Of a DNA stretch of 64,000 bases, positions 46,516-58,865 are shown piece by piece (positions within the stretch are counted from its first letter, which is position 1; each line of letters starts with the position of its first letter). The notes below the pieces were generated by a model. It searched no databases, was not told where the DNA came from, and saw nothing but the letters and a program-made list of their open reading frames with translations. A program made the position numbers and the translations under genes. Where the stretch lies: NCBI RefSeq assembly GCF_026914265.1, contig NC_069135.1, positions 32,986,756 through 33,050,755 on the forward strand, in the 5' to 3' direction. Source of the DNA: Mya arenaria. Lineage: Eukaryota; Mollusca; Bivalvia; Myida; Myidae.

Positions 46516-48534
46516 AATCTTAAACGTTTGTTTTGTATAAACATATTAACAACATCTTATCAACACACGTATCATATTATTACTTAATCATAATATGACT
46601 CGAAAAATAAACGTCATGGTCAGACTTTCAATTCATTTTGTGACTCTCAAAATACAATAAACGGAAATTTATTTTACGTTTGTATGTCATACGATAGTTA
46701 ATAAGATAACGTCCGTATAAAATATAAGTGTACGGCACCGATGTACACTATGGATGGTAATTATAAACATACTTGATCAATTTAAATTGCTTCAACTCTT
46801 TCGTTAAAATTAAAATTGAAAGGAAGACACTGTTGCCGGATTGGACGTCTTCCAGCACCAAGCATGGGTTGACATACATGGCAGTGCCAATACCGTCCTT
46901 TCAAACTGTCGCGGGCATTCTTCACAATCCAATGGTGAAGCCAGAAGTGCCGTTGAAGGTTACACCAACACTTTAGACCTAGATCCGGATAAAACGAAAA
47001 CGGACGGTATTCGATCCCGCACTCGCCCCTTGCCATGATGAGCAGTTCCAGAGCTGGCTTAAGTACGTAGACAACCTTGCAGGACCTTACTGACCCGTTT
47101 TTCCTCGGGATAACACTAACTTGCGATGAAAAGCGAGAATCCAAACAGCCAGCAGACAAACCTGCAAAAAAGAATCCTATTTAACTGCATGATGCTATGG
47201 CCTCCATTGAAAGGAATATTGTCGCAGCCATGGAGGCGCAAACGGCAGCATTTATGTCCGGGTTTAGTAGATAGGTTAAGCTTAAGATGAAAACACCAAA
47301 GACTTTTGCCGAATCGAGTGCAAGGTCAGCCATCTGGACCAGAGGATGACGGATTCCAGACTGAGCCTTGAGGAAGATAGTAGAAGACCAATGAAAAGCG
47401 TGGTCATCAAAACATGCTTTAAGATCTTAAATGTTGAATTATAGCTTCCTGCGATATGTTAAAATGCAATTGTTTTCCTTATCGCTGTAGCGACGTTTTT
47501 TCCATATTTCTTACATTTATTGATCATAAGTTTTTTCTGTACTAGCACAATGTCAGCCATTTTGTTATACCGCGCATCTTCCCCTGTTTTAAGGCCAAGA
47601 ACACTCATATATAAGGTGACTAATCCTATGAATTGTTTATGTTTATATTCCAAAACTTAAAGCTATGTTAGAGCCTTTCTTATCACCAGTAGCGTTCTTT
47701 TTCAAGATGGATGCCATTAATGTCTTAAAACGTTCTTTTTGTGGCGGTCACATGACTGCCACTCAATCTGTTGGCACTGCCATCATTTTGTTGGCGCAGC
47801 AAACGTTTTTGGTGGCTTTCCATCATTTCTTTTCATGGCAGAAGCGTTCCGTCAACCTACGGTTGCAGTGCGAGTGTAAAAACGCAACGATGTTTTTTGG
47901 TAAGCAGTCTGAGTCAAGCATTTGTTTAGAGCAGAACCACGTCGCGTTTGATAAGGTAATAAAGCTGAGTTTAAACTGAAATAATAACGATAGTAACATT
48001 GTAGTACTGTTTGATATAATAAATACTCAGTAAGCATATAACTTAAAAGTGGCCTTGTATAAATTAAACATTATTTGTATTTATACAAACGTTAAACTTT
48101 GATAAAATTGATATAGCCCTATAACATGTACAGAACATGCATGTATTAAAGATTACAATGGCATATAACTATATTGAGCAAGTAGGGTGACTTGTCTGTG
48201 TTATCTCCCTTAGATTGCCATACCAGAACAATATTGAAATCGCATTATACTGCATGAAATAACATCGAGGTTAATATAACAAAAATGCTATATTATAATT
48301 ATATAATTTAATACGGTATTTAGTACTATTTACGGAACGTGCGCACCAGCGAAGGACGTAGTTTGTATCGACCCTTAATATTCTAAATAAAATGCATATT
48401 ATTACTGTATGAACACATCTACTTAGTTAGAGTGTTGTTTCAATTAATATAATAACACTGAATAACTTACAAACTGTTTTCAATACGTGGTTGGAATTAG
48501 TACTGTCTATATGTGTATGTTTATGTCTTTAGAC
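46516..48534. other. Unassigned stretch
   Basis: The minus-strand frame 47159-46782 (125 codons, Cys- and Trp-rich at CWCNLQRHFWLHHW) and the plus-strand frame 47665-47979 have more even composition than their surroundings. I recognise neither; they may be transposon debris. No splice context was found. Confidence 0.35.
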
Positions 48535-48790
48535 CTTGCGGTCAAGGATAACCTGTGAAAGTGCAAGCACTTATTGCCAACGGGGTCCTTTGTTTTTTGC
48601 TGAAGGGACAGCAAGCGGAAAGGACAGTGGTGGGATACAAGGAATTCCGGGTGCGATACCCTAGCTCTTTTTCGAAGAGACCCCTTGGCTCTTTCGCGTG
48701 CTCGGTGTAAAGCACCGATACACGGGGTACATCTTTCCTGGGTTAAACCAGTAGGGAGTACACCACTTGTCCAAGCACTACCCTTAAGGT
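48535..48790. mobile_element. SINE-like dispersed repeat
   Basis: A GC-richer block containing CCCTAGCTCTTTTTCGAAGA, GTGTAAAGCACCGATACACG and TTTCCTGGGTTAAACCAGTA. It ends in GTAGGGAGTACACCACTTGT, a phrase repeated alone at about 49135-49170. I recall this sequence type as dispersed in lophotrochozoan genomes. Confidence 0.55.
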
Positions 48791-49737
48791 ATTAAAGTCA
48801 ACATATTAACCAAGATTCTATGGCTTGCTATCAAATCCACATTAAAGTTGCCATCTTATGAACGTATCTAAATAAAGTGTTCTTTAATTGCTCTGTTTAA
48901 AACCGCATTACACCATATGTTACATTTTGTAACACCGGCTCATTAATCATTTAAACATTTCATGTCAAAAGTCGATCAGAGGATACCTGATTTCGATTTG
49001 CAGTACTCTAGTAAGAAGCCCTCTTTTAAGAACACCTTATGTTTTACCACTTTTATGCCTTATTGAACCAATTTAATATCCGCTAAAATGAAATATTGTT
49101 TATGACTTTGCATAATTATTCACCATCTTGTTAGGTAGGGAGTACACCACTTGTCCAAGCACTACCCTTGTAAATTAGCTAAATCTCAATTTAACAGACA
49201 CAACCATGTTCTCTTACTGTCACATTATGACTGAATAAAAAAAAATAATATTTTTCGTGATCCATTCACTTCCCACCCGTGTACACTCGATTATTATCGA
49301 CTATACGAAATTGTCCATTTGGTATATTTTGATTGAGACCAAGTCGTGGTGATCTTACAGCGTTTTATAATATTTATGTATATCTTATGTAATGGATGCA
49401 CAATGAATAATGTTGTTTCAATGTTTTTTGCTTCACTGTTAAAAATCCTGTCCATCTTAAAAACATAAGAAAATAAATCACATTTTCAACAACATATACG
49501 TTTCTTTTGAGGCAAATAGACAAAAACGGCATTCTCTTTTAATATTTAAATGTCGCCCTTTTTCTATATGCGTGACTTAAACATCTAAAATTTGATAAAA
49601 GTATTTTATACTGGATCGGTATAGACATGGAAAGGTGAGTTTCCGGAGTGAGCGTTGAATTAAACGGTCTAAAATACAAGGCTTTTGGTGAGTTATTGAT
49701 ATCCGACATTGTCTTTTGGATGTTATTGTCCTTTAAC

Positions 49738-49989
49738 CTATCGATAAACAGTTTCATAAACACATCTAATATCCCAAACCATGTTGCAGCAGTACACGCT
49801 TGACGCGCGTCGCCCATGTGGTACATCTGCTCTCGTCCAGGCGCCATAACATTTCAAAGCACTGTCGTGGGTTCCTACCACTGACAACAGTTTAATGTTT
49901 GGATCTATTTCTTTGCGTTCTAAACTTTGCCACAACTTGTCTTGAACACAATTGTCGAATGAAAAAGTCATCATATAAGACGTAGACAC
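49738..49989 (-). other. Open frame with a PLC-X-like SVVGTHDSA motif
   Basis: This 83-codon frame includes NIKLLSVVGTHDSALKCYGA, which resembles the catalytic-His segment of PI-PLC X domains (…PGTHDS…). The rest does not align convincingly, the frame then closes, and I could not place splice sites. It may be an exon, a pseudogene or chance. Confidence 0.2.
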
Positions 49990-50468
49990 GCCCCCTCCGT
50001 TTACTTTAATATTTATTAACTATTTACAGTAGACTTAAAATATTGTCAGTTGTGGAGTAACCGCTGCGAAATCCGGAATTATATTGTTATGTTCAGCCTA
50101 AATTGTAAGTCTGTATAAAATCTGCATAAAACTTCGTCACCCAACATAAAAGGTGTTTAAACATGAAAAATCGGCCGTATAATACCCATGTAAGTGCAGT
50201 AGCGGTCGAAAAGATAAATAATGCAAATATTCAATAACAAATAGCTAAAACAGGTACAAGAATGGTAAACTTGGGCCGAAAACACAGTTTCAAGTCATGC
50301 AATTTTCTATTTTCACTTTGTAAACAATCAATCGTTCAGCTTATACATTCAATAACTTTTTTGTAAAGGCCTCTTGAAACATAGGTTAAAAAAACCGAGA
50401 GACGCTTACACGTGTGGTCTCCGGGTAGGCGTATTTACATTGCGAGAACTGTGATATAACTTACTTAC

Positions 50469-50518
50469 CAGGTGAAAATACATCCTTGAAACACCGAAAT
50501 TCCTTTCAACGCCGCCAT
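50469..50518 (-). CDS. Candidate first coding exon (unassigned gene)
   Basis: The minus strand reads ATGGCGGCGTTGAAAGG (start at 50518) in good initiation context, 16 codons and 2 nt, followed by a consensus donor GTAAGTAAG at 50468. No phase-matching next exon was found. Low confidence. Confidence 0.25.
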
Positions 50519-52600
50519 TTTATTCGGCTTCACACAATTTCCCTCATTTAAAATTCGGCGAACACATTTCACGTTGGACCCCCTGTTTTTTAGCAAACGT
50601 TCTCATGCTTAACACATTTTACGACCAATGTATTTGTTTATATTTTCGAAAATTTGCATTAGGCCCGTTGAACACTTCTGATTAACCTTCCCACTGATAA
50701 AAGAATAAATTGTGCTTAAATGTTTCTTAAAACCATATGACTACTTTTGGTGCAGTGTAAATCGCCCCTCAATTCAGACCGACAGGACCTTTGTGACAAA
50801 AAAAATAAATATAATTCATATTTTTGCTTGAGGAAAACTCTTATAAGCGAGGAAGATATCATATTCTATGTTGCATGTTATCCTCTTCCAAACAACCATA
50901 TAAGGATAATGAATGGACAAGATTAAGCAGTAATATTTGTATCCGTATTCTTTTTTTCACATTCACCAAATTGATTAAGATATGCAATGAAACAAAAATA
51001 TAATAGCACACAAAATGCATGGTTACTATCCAAAATAAATAGTAGATGTAGGAAAATATTTGAAAATGCATTTAAGAAACACATTATAAGTTCATAGTAT
51101 TCCACGAGTGTTATTTATTAGAACTCCCATATTGATTGGCACTAAATTTCATTATATATAAAAGCAACATTAACACAATTAAAAAAGATATTTTATCTGT
51201 TTTATTTTACAACTGTTACTGTGGTTGGTCATTGTGTTTAAAATATAGCAATATTTCAGCAATCCTCATCAACATCGATTTAAAATTTAGCACAAGCACC
51301 TGCAGTATTGTCACGTGGTAGTACTGCGATACAGTAGTAATTAGTGATGAAACGATTATCGAGTACAATCGATATATCGTCGCTGACAATGTAATGTCGG
51401 CGACAATAGATAGTCATTGTCCAAAATCGATGTCGCTAATATTACTTCCGGTATTAAAGTATGTTTTTGTAATGCGGTAACTTACATGTACTTGATGCGT
51501 TGTGCATCATTTTGCATCTGATAAATGTGTTTTGTTGTAATGTTCGTTCGAGAAGTTATTAAAGTCATTACAAGTTCATGGACATTTATTAACTGCTTCA
51601 ATAAGCATGACTATAGTATTTCACTTACTGACTCCGTATTAAACAAATTAAATGATCATGATGATACTATGTATAAGAATGTATTCCCAAAGTATATTAT
51701 GAACTTTCGATTATGGCCTGATAGTAAATCGAAATGCTTCGTCCGATTCGATTCGATTATCGATAGCAATTGGAGTCCGATTTTCAAACACTAGTAGTAA
51801 TGCCAGTGACGCATGCGCGCACTTTATGTTTTAACTCAGTCGCGTTAGTAAATCTGTTCAAAGTGAAACAGTATTTGAACATTTGAAGTTAAAACATTTA
51901 AAGCATGTTGCAACCTTTCTGTAACTTGGATTTCCTTCTGTTCAGCAATTTACAATACTGGCTAGGAAAAATTGATATTTGAAAACCGATGAGGGAGTCC
52001 TTTTATACAAACTTAAAATTTATGCACACATTTTGGACACAACAAAATACAACATAATCCGAATACATTCTGGTTAAATATTCGCAGTGAAAGTTTAAAG
52101 ATCAATCTAAAATGAAAATAATCAGACATATGAAACAGTAATTTTAGACCAAAAAACGGTAAAAAGGAAGTCATGTTTGATTCAAGAGCAATATGATTAT
52201 TAAACACGGACACAAAACGCGCTATATTTTTAACGGTGTTTAGGAACTATGAACATGTATATAAAACTGATCATGTCTTGTTAATTATATCTCTTTGAAG
52301 CAGTTTTGTTTGAAAAGTTGAAAATTAAGAGAACAACAACAATATATTAACACAGTTTAAAATGAAAATGTTATTTGCAAATATAAAGAGACCAGTCAAG
52401 CCATTTATTTTAAATAAGCTTTTTTTACAACTTGTATATACCAGTTCGAAAAAGTGATTGTATGATAAGATAAAATTTCCAAGAGTCTAAAATGGCACGC
52501 GTTTTCAACTTCATAACAAGAAAAAAGTAATGAATATAGTTCGAAGAAAATGGACATGGTTCAACGTCATATATATAAAATGCACTATTGATATACGTGT
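50519..52600. other. AT-rich gene-free stretch
   Basis: Short frames here (50859-51105, 51136-51321, 51525-51794) are low in complexity or unrecognised. I see no array or paired inverted repeat. Confidence 0.4.
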
Positions 52601-52603
52601 GCT

Positions 52604-52690
52604 TGAGTTCAGTACTTGAAGCGGTTGGAGTTCAGTACTAGAAGCGGTTGGAGTTCAGTACTAGAAGCGGTTGGAGTTCAGTACTAGAAG
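52604..52690. repeat. 23-bp tandem repeat, ~3.7 copies, over a stop codon
   Basis: The unit GCGGTTGGAGTTCAGTACTA+GAA is repeated. On the minus strand the first copy contains the CGC TTC TAG that ends the Cys-rich frame. Confidence 0.9.
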
Positions 52691-54418
52691 CGGCGGGTGT
52701 AGCCTTCGACACATGCTTCGGTCCATATCTTTTTGTTCTCATGCCTTTCGCAGCAATGCTTGTTGCAAGTATGAGCAGCGAACCACCAACCATATTGGCA
52801 ACATTTGTTTTGCACACATGAGGTTGAGTCCCTACTTTGCCATAGACATACTGTTTTGTACGTAGGAGTCGTCCTTCGATGTAATACTGTAACATGAATA
52901 CACTATTTTATGATCTTTGATCACTTAATATGGCGGACAGTCATTTTAATTGACAACAAGTTAATAAATATGTTATTTCTTAATCTATTCGCTTCAGAAG
53001 AGATTTCCCTAGTAACACTTGATAGCGATGGATATTGTGTCTGAGGGAAAGACTGTAATGTGTATAATTCATGGACATTCCCAGGAAAAAGCGGAAAATG
53101 TCAACATAAGGATTGATTCTTTTTTCATGCGTTCACGTAGTGTGAACGCTCGGCCGCGATTTTGCAAATTTTCCAAGAAGCGCGAACGAGCTTCATCGAA
53201 CTGCAAATTCACGGCCGAGCCGTTAACCAAATACACTCTGTTTTCCTTAAATCTTATCAAAACTGTTTTTACACTGCATATTCTTCGTTCATAAATTAAA
53301 ACAGAAATGGGTGTTTAGAATATTTTCTTTTGCTTTTTTTCCCTTTTACTTCGTATTATTAGGTATTTGGTATTTATACTATATTAACTTTGCCATATCA
53401 CGTAACTGTTTTGTGTAGATGTATTGCTCAGGCTGACTTGAGAACACACGATCACGAACAACATAGCAATGATAACACAATTATAAGTCTGTAGAATCAG
53501 GCAACATGGGGAATGAAGTTTTTTGGCAAAAGCATAAAGGGTTGTTTCTTGTAGATTTGTTAAACAATATGTCAAAATATTATAACTTTTATATTCAAGT
53601 TTAAAAACAACAACAATATAGCCGGTGTAGAGCCCGGTGCCTGAAACGATCATTATAAAATGAGGATCGAACATTATAAAGAAGTGTTATTTCAGATCGT
53701 TTGTGACGAAAGCCTATAGCTGAGCTTATATAATTACTCTCACTAGGCCTAAAAAAATATATTTGGTTCGGGTTACCCGACCCTACCTACGGAATAGGCG
53801 CCGACCCTACCGTTTGTATAGTCAATTTGAAAAAAAAATGAAAAACTAAAAAAAAAAAAAAAAAAATTAATATTATTTTTTTTTAATTGCATTTCAATTT
53901 GTAGTTTAAAACCTTATATGCTTACTTAGAAGATAACTTTAACACCATTCCGCTATGATGAAAATGACATTCTTATATAAACCTAATAAAAAAAGCCTAC
54001 CTACCCTACCTATTTTTGAAAAAGATGTAACCCTAACCAAACAATGTTTTAAGCCCTAGAACCAGTATTGGTGTACATTGAGAAGCCATGAGAAAATTTC
54101 CCCTATTGAAAATCGTACCCACAATCCTTTGGATGAAATGTCAACACCTAAACTATAACATCACTCTAAGGTCATTCCGTCTGAAAACCATTTTAGTCGA
54201 ACTAGACTGTGTTTCAGTGTCAATGCAAAGTAATCGAAATCAACGATTTGATACTTACTTTCGTCTATGACATCTCTCTCCTGTTCTAGCTCAGCCTCGC
54301 ACTCTATGGCCTCCAGTACCGTTATCTTACGACCCTCACAGAAAGTCCAGACGGAAGGCGGAACCGCAAATGTCAATGCCTCTTGTTTGTAGCATGTGCT
54401 CGTGTCAGTTACCTTCAT
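52684..54418 (-). CDS. Candidate two-exon gene for a 120-aa Cys-rich protein
   Basis: Minus-strand join 54418-54259 and 52886-52684, with donor GTAAGT at 54258 and acceptor TGTTACAG ending at 52887. The phases match (1 nt + 203 nt), giving 120 residues and stop TAG at 52684-52686. There are eleven cysteines, at 9, 27, 40, 67, 77, 82, 83, 94, 98, 99 and 112, with two CC pairs sixteen residues apart (KCCQYGWWFAAHTCNKHCCE). No signal peptide is visible at the proposed ATG, so an upstream exon may supply the true start. A frame at 54754-54533 has an acceptor-like TTTTCAG but is not joined. The family is unknown. The two-exon model is inference from the splice pair and the otherwise unexplained Cys density. 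Confidence 0.5.
53744..54058. mobile_element. Inverted-repeat element inside the Cys-rich gene's intron
   Basis: TAGGCCTAAAAAAATATATT and GGTTCGGGTTAC on the left are mirrored by GTAACCCTAACC and GTTTTAAGCCCTA on the right. The ~315-bp element has an A-rich centre and no coding frame. Related phrases (GTTACCCGACC) recur at 57653. Confidence 0.6.
54068..54180 (-). mobile_element. Remnant of the tRNA-headed SINE
   Basis: AAGCCATGAGAAA, a 'CCCACAATCCTTTGGATG' phrase and GTCAACACCTA recall the head-body joint of the copy at 15925-16096, strongly diverged. Confidence 0.4.
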
Positions 54419-55094
54419 GTTTTTTAAATATAAGATATAAGCATTTGAAAGGAAAACATTATTATTTTTAAATCGGTATACATTTTATGCTGCTCATGTT
54501 TCCTAGCATTGTTTTTGAATAGTCTGACATTCTTAATATTCTATTAGATTATTACACGACATCGTGTTAAGTTTGCCTTGTAAACGAACCTTTCTTTCAA
54601 ATGTAACAGTATATTTAAACAGACTCGCTCGTGTTGTTTTTGCACCAAAAATTACCATTCCCGGTAGTTCATCTGAAAACACACTTATATTATAATTATC
54701 TTGCTCTTTGATACCGAGGTTGCATACACGTAAATCATTCCCAAAAGTATTCAAATTGAATATTCACTGCAGGTAGCTAAATTATCCAGTTGAGCTTTTG
54801 TGAAGACATTTTATTTTTCAGTTCAAGGGCAGTTGTGAGACAGAATGTACTTGAGCGAAAAAGGCAATAATTTTATGAAATGAAATCTTAATTATTTCTT
54901 ATATTTTCCCCCAAATTTCAAGATTTGAAAAAGGTCCTTATCTACTAAGGAAAAACCTAAGAATAGAATAGTTAAGGGAGATGAAAGGTTTTTTTTTTCT
55001 TGAGTCAAAATGTATGTTTGTGTAATGGTCATGCATGTTAAAAGGACACCAATGCTTTATTTATACTAAGTCTCGTATATTTAGTTTATATTAA

Positions 55095-55306
55095 ATATAC
55101 ACAATCTACAAATAGAAATAGGCAGATATACTAATACTCGTCGACACGAAAGATATTGTAATAATTGTAACATGAGAACTATTGAGGATGAATACCATTT
55201 CCTTCTAGTTTGCCCTAAACACAGAGAACTGCGAAAAAAAGTATTTAAGCAATTTTTACTGAAGATGGCCAACATTAACAAAATTCGAAAACCTTATGAT
55301 AACTAA
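55095..55306 (+). pseudogene. LINE reverse transcriptase C-terminal fragment
   Basis: The frame ending at TAA 55304 includes RYTNTRRHERYCNNCNM and EDEYHFLLVCPKHRELRKK. This is the typical C-terminal Cys-His segment of CR1/L2/Jockey-type LINE proteins. It is a short fragment, truncated at both ends. Confidence 0.75.
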
Positions 55307-55639
55307 ATCGCCAAAATTACATCTAAATTTATCAATGTTTGTACAGAAGTCTTTAGATAAAACAACCCTCCAAAATGATCACTTAATAACCGTTTCTAGT
55401 TCTTTATTTTCTGCGACAAGCAAAATCATGTTTCAATCAATTTTCTTTTCACAAGTTTGATTATCGTTTTATTATGGCGCGGCAGTCAATCAACAGCGCA
55501 ATCGTCATTATCGATTATCGAGTTATCACAACATCACAGGTGCAATATTTTACGACGCACAGGCTGTCAACACAAAGTTACACGCGATTCGCGAATTCCT
55601 AATACACAAAATCATTTTGACATATTTTAACAAATATAC

Positions 55640-55850
55640 GTCCGGTTTTGTGAGATCAAATTACGTTGACAACTAACGAATTTTCTCGATTTTTTTTGTC
55701 CGGTATACGGAATTCCGGGGTTCCGGTTTTGTAGGGATTTTTTACATTGAAAATAGAAGGAGAAAACCAGGACTCTGAAAAATGTCCGGTATCCCGAGGA
55801 TTCCGGTTTTGTGGAGATCCGGTTTTGTGAGTTTCCACTGTATATTTTTC
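55640..55850. repeat. Inverted/direct repeat of TCCGGTTTTGTG units
   Basis: GGTTCCGGTTTTGTAGGG, GATTCCGGTTTTGTGGAG and ATCCGGTTTTGTGAG recur over 200 bp. The segment ends GAGTTTCCACTGTA; its inverse (TACAGTGGAAACTC) looks like a TA-flanked pogo/mariner-type terminus, but I cannot find the other end. Confidence 0.45.
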
Positions 55851-56729
55851 ATTTTGCAACAGAAGTGGAAATTAAATGTTTACTCTTCTTCCGTGTAAAA
55901 GTTTGTGTTCTTGTGTACTTGTACCACTGTATTTCATTGTATGTTATTTTTTGTATGGCTATGATGTTGCCACAACATTAATGCTAATTAAACTTATGTT
56001 TTGTTAACTATACATGTATGTCAGTATATTGACATATTGGCCAATAACATTAGTGCGTTTTACTTTGTTCTACTCACACCCTTTGAGACAATTGGCCACA
56101 TGAAGTGAATTGAAATCTAACATAATTATCATGTTCTCTTCATTGTCGAAAGCCCACGTCCAAACCAATTCGGAATGAGTTACTCGTGGGCATGATATTT
56201 TCTTCATATACAATAAAGTTGATATTTAAACTAATATCTCATGTATGGTTTTCAAGGAGTGGGAACAAATGGCCTAGGTCGCATTAGCCAAGAACGATAA
56301 GGCATTGGACACGATTATTGATATATTTTTTGGATTTGAAATGGAAGTCATTGGTAACTAACACAGCCACGTTATCGGTCACATTTTCGTTATTTTAACA
56401 TATTTTTTAAATGTCCTTAAGCCAGAATAAAAGTTACAAATAGTTGAGAAAATAATTTGTATATATGGCGTGTTTGATAATGATTCGGCTTGAATGTAAC
56501 CACAATTGGGATACAGAGGACTGCTAGGGACCCATTCAGTCGACTTATATAAACACGATTTGGCTTTCTCAATACTTATTTTACCTTGGAAATATGTTAT
56601 TTTGGGGTTGATCGTAACTAGAATAATAACACGGGTTGGAAAAAATAATGAAATTAAATTCAAAAGTGATACATCCGGATGGATAGGACTACAGCACACA
56701 AAGCTGACGTAAACATTTTATATGATCCT

Positions 56730-57460
56730 GTCAAGCACTGCATGCGCTTAAATAGGGCCATCGTATTGTTATATTGGAATTATATACGAATTGCAAAAAT
56801 CATACTTGGTAAATCTAAACGAGATTCATCAACAAATCTATTTAAAGAACTAAAATGGCTAAACTTCTCGGATAGATGTAAATACCACGCAGCAGTATTA
56901 GTTTACAAGACGTTGAATAGCATGGCTCCATCATATATGTCAGAATTAGTAACAGTTTCAGACAATAATGTATATATGCTAAGATCAATGGCACACAAAG
57001 ATATTGTTTTGCAAACTAGACCTCGTACTAATTATATGAAAGCATCGTTTACATATTACAGCAGAATTGTTTGGAATAATATACCTTTGGAAATACGAGA
57101 ATCAAAAAACTTTAATACGTATAAAATAAAGGTCAAACAGTACCTCATAGGAAACTTGTGATTATACAAATTGTGATGTTTTATTCATAATTATATTTAA
57201 CTGAGAGTATCTGTCTAATATTGATTCAACATCATCATCATGTCATCATATGCATCATTATCGTCAGCATCAACAGCATACTTATAATCATCATCATCAT
57301 CGTCATCGTTGTTAGCATCGTCTTCATGTTTGTCTTATGATTATTTGCCATATTTTCATTCTGTTTCAGAGGGCCATATCGAAAATAAGATTCTGTAGTT
57401 TTGTACATGATCTTAATATGTCACCTTCTTAAAATAAAGATATTATTATTATTATATTGA
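56730..57460 (+). mobile_element. 3' fragment of an L2/CR1-like LINE
   Basis: The frame ending at 57161 carries the RT C-terminus: RIAKIILGKSKRD, KYHAAVLVYKTLNSMAPSYM, SFTYYSRIVWNNIPLEIR and an FNTYKIKVKQYL end. After the stop come a (CAT)n tract (57224-57312) and a TAAAATAAAGATATTATTAT tail, typical of this LINE type. It is 5'-truncated with one intact reading frame. Confidence 0.85.
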
Positions 57461-57795
57461 TATTTGTGTTACAAAAGAGATGAAATATAATTAAAAACGT
57501 TTAGTGATTCTATTAATGAAAAAATATGTAATAGCGCTGTCGATATTGGTCATATTTGCATTTTGACATTCAAATGCTTTTGAACTTGATTTTGAACTTT
57601 TTCAGTGCATCACTTATATCCTTAGGCCAAATAAAAAATAGGTGCGTTTCAAGTTACCCGACCTATCCTATTTTTTCCCGCCGACACTAACCTATTTTTC
57701 TCTGAGAAAAAAGGTAATTTGGGTACGAAAAGCATTTGTTACGAAATGTATACGAAAAGTTGACAATATTAGAGTTGGATTTCTGATTGTATTTA

Positions 57796-58865
57796 CCGTA
57801 ATTCACCTTAGAGTTCGGACACCTTAAAATAATTATTTTTGTTCGCTGTCCGAATTCATAGAAAATTATTAGTTTATTTACATGTATGTTAAACCTGCCT
57901 TTTTTCTTCATGTTTGCATTTTACCACTTATTAATTTATCCGTAGTTATCAACGGTTATAAACTTATTTATTACGCCTATAAGTGTAACTCCTTCATCAA
58001 GTTAATAAAAATCCCATTCAACACCATTTTATACATGAATTGAAATGAATAAACACCTTCTATCAGCTTCAGATCAAACAGTCACATTGTGTGACGTCAC
58101 ATAACTCACAGTTATACACACGAGGATCTCGTGGAGAGCTTGGACATTGTTATGCAGGATTAATGTGTCTGGGTGGTGTTTTCGATTGTAACTTCAGTAT
58201 TGCATTTCTAACTTTAATTCATCACATTAAATAGTTACCTGTATCATTGAATGTGTTGACTTTTATTGTTCTATTGATGTTTCAATAAGTATAACTGTAC
58301 GATTATTGCTTCATTAAGTCTATATTAAAAGTGGGGTACAAGTTTCAAAGTTTATTGGCGGATCACACTTCCTTTTCAACAGGCAATAAATCGTTTAGGA
58401 TGGGTAGTAACTAATTAACTTGTCACAGTGATGTATACGGTTAGGTAATCTAGCCAGGCAAATACATTGTAAGGATAAAGATCAATAAGCTTTGTCTGTA
58501 AGACTTACAGAGCTGTGGGACCACTTTAGATGTCATTCATCGTAGGGCCTGACGCATTTGGGGTTCAAAATTACTACTTTGGCGATTATCCCACAAAAAG
58601 GTGGGAATAAAACTCCCCCTTTGGCATCAAAAATATGTTTCCGTCACACTAGGGGATGTGACGGGGTCAAGCCATAATGCAGCCACTACAGGGCGCAGGC
58701 AGACCTTTATAAACTCAACAACACACACACTGTGAGACTTAGTAACTATGAAAGTTATAATCGATGTCCTTTGGATGTCCGAAAATTAGGTACGCAAAAT
58801 TGATTTTTGAAAATAATAATGGGTGTCCGAATTTTTAGTGTCCGAACTCTAAGATGAATTACGGG
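57796..58865. mobile_element. 1.07-kb TA-flanked inverted-repeat element
   Basis: The left end CCGTAATTCACCTTAGAGTT+CGGACAC is mirrored by GTGTCCGAACTCTAAGATGAATTACGGG on the right, with TA on both sides. No transposase frame is seen, so it is a non-autonomous Tc1/mariner-type element. Confidence 0.8.

Noticed and set aside
50469-50518. First exon of alpha-methylacyl-CoA racemase
   Set aside because: Only the first seven residues (MAALKGI) resemble racemase N-termini; the following residues do not match the family.
55501-55540. Replication origin or regulatory palindrome at ATTATCGATTATCGAG
   Set aside because: Short AT-rich repeats of this kind are expected by chance in this composition.
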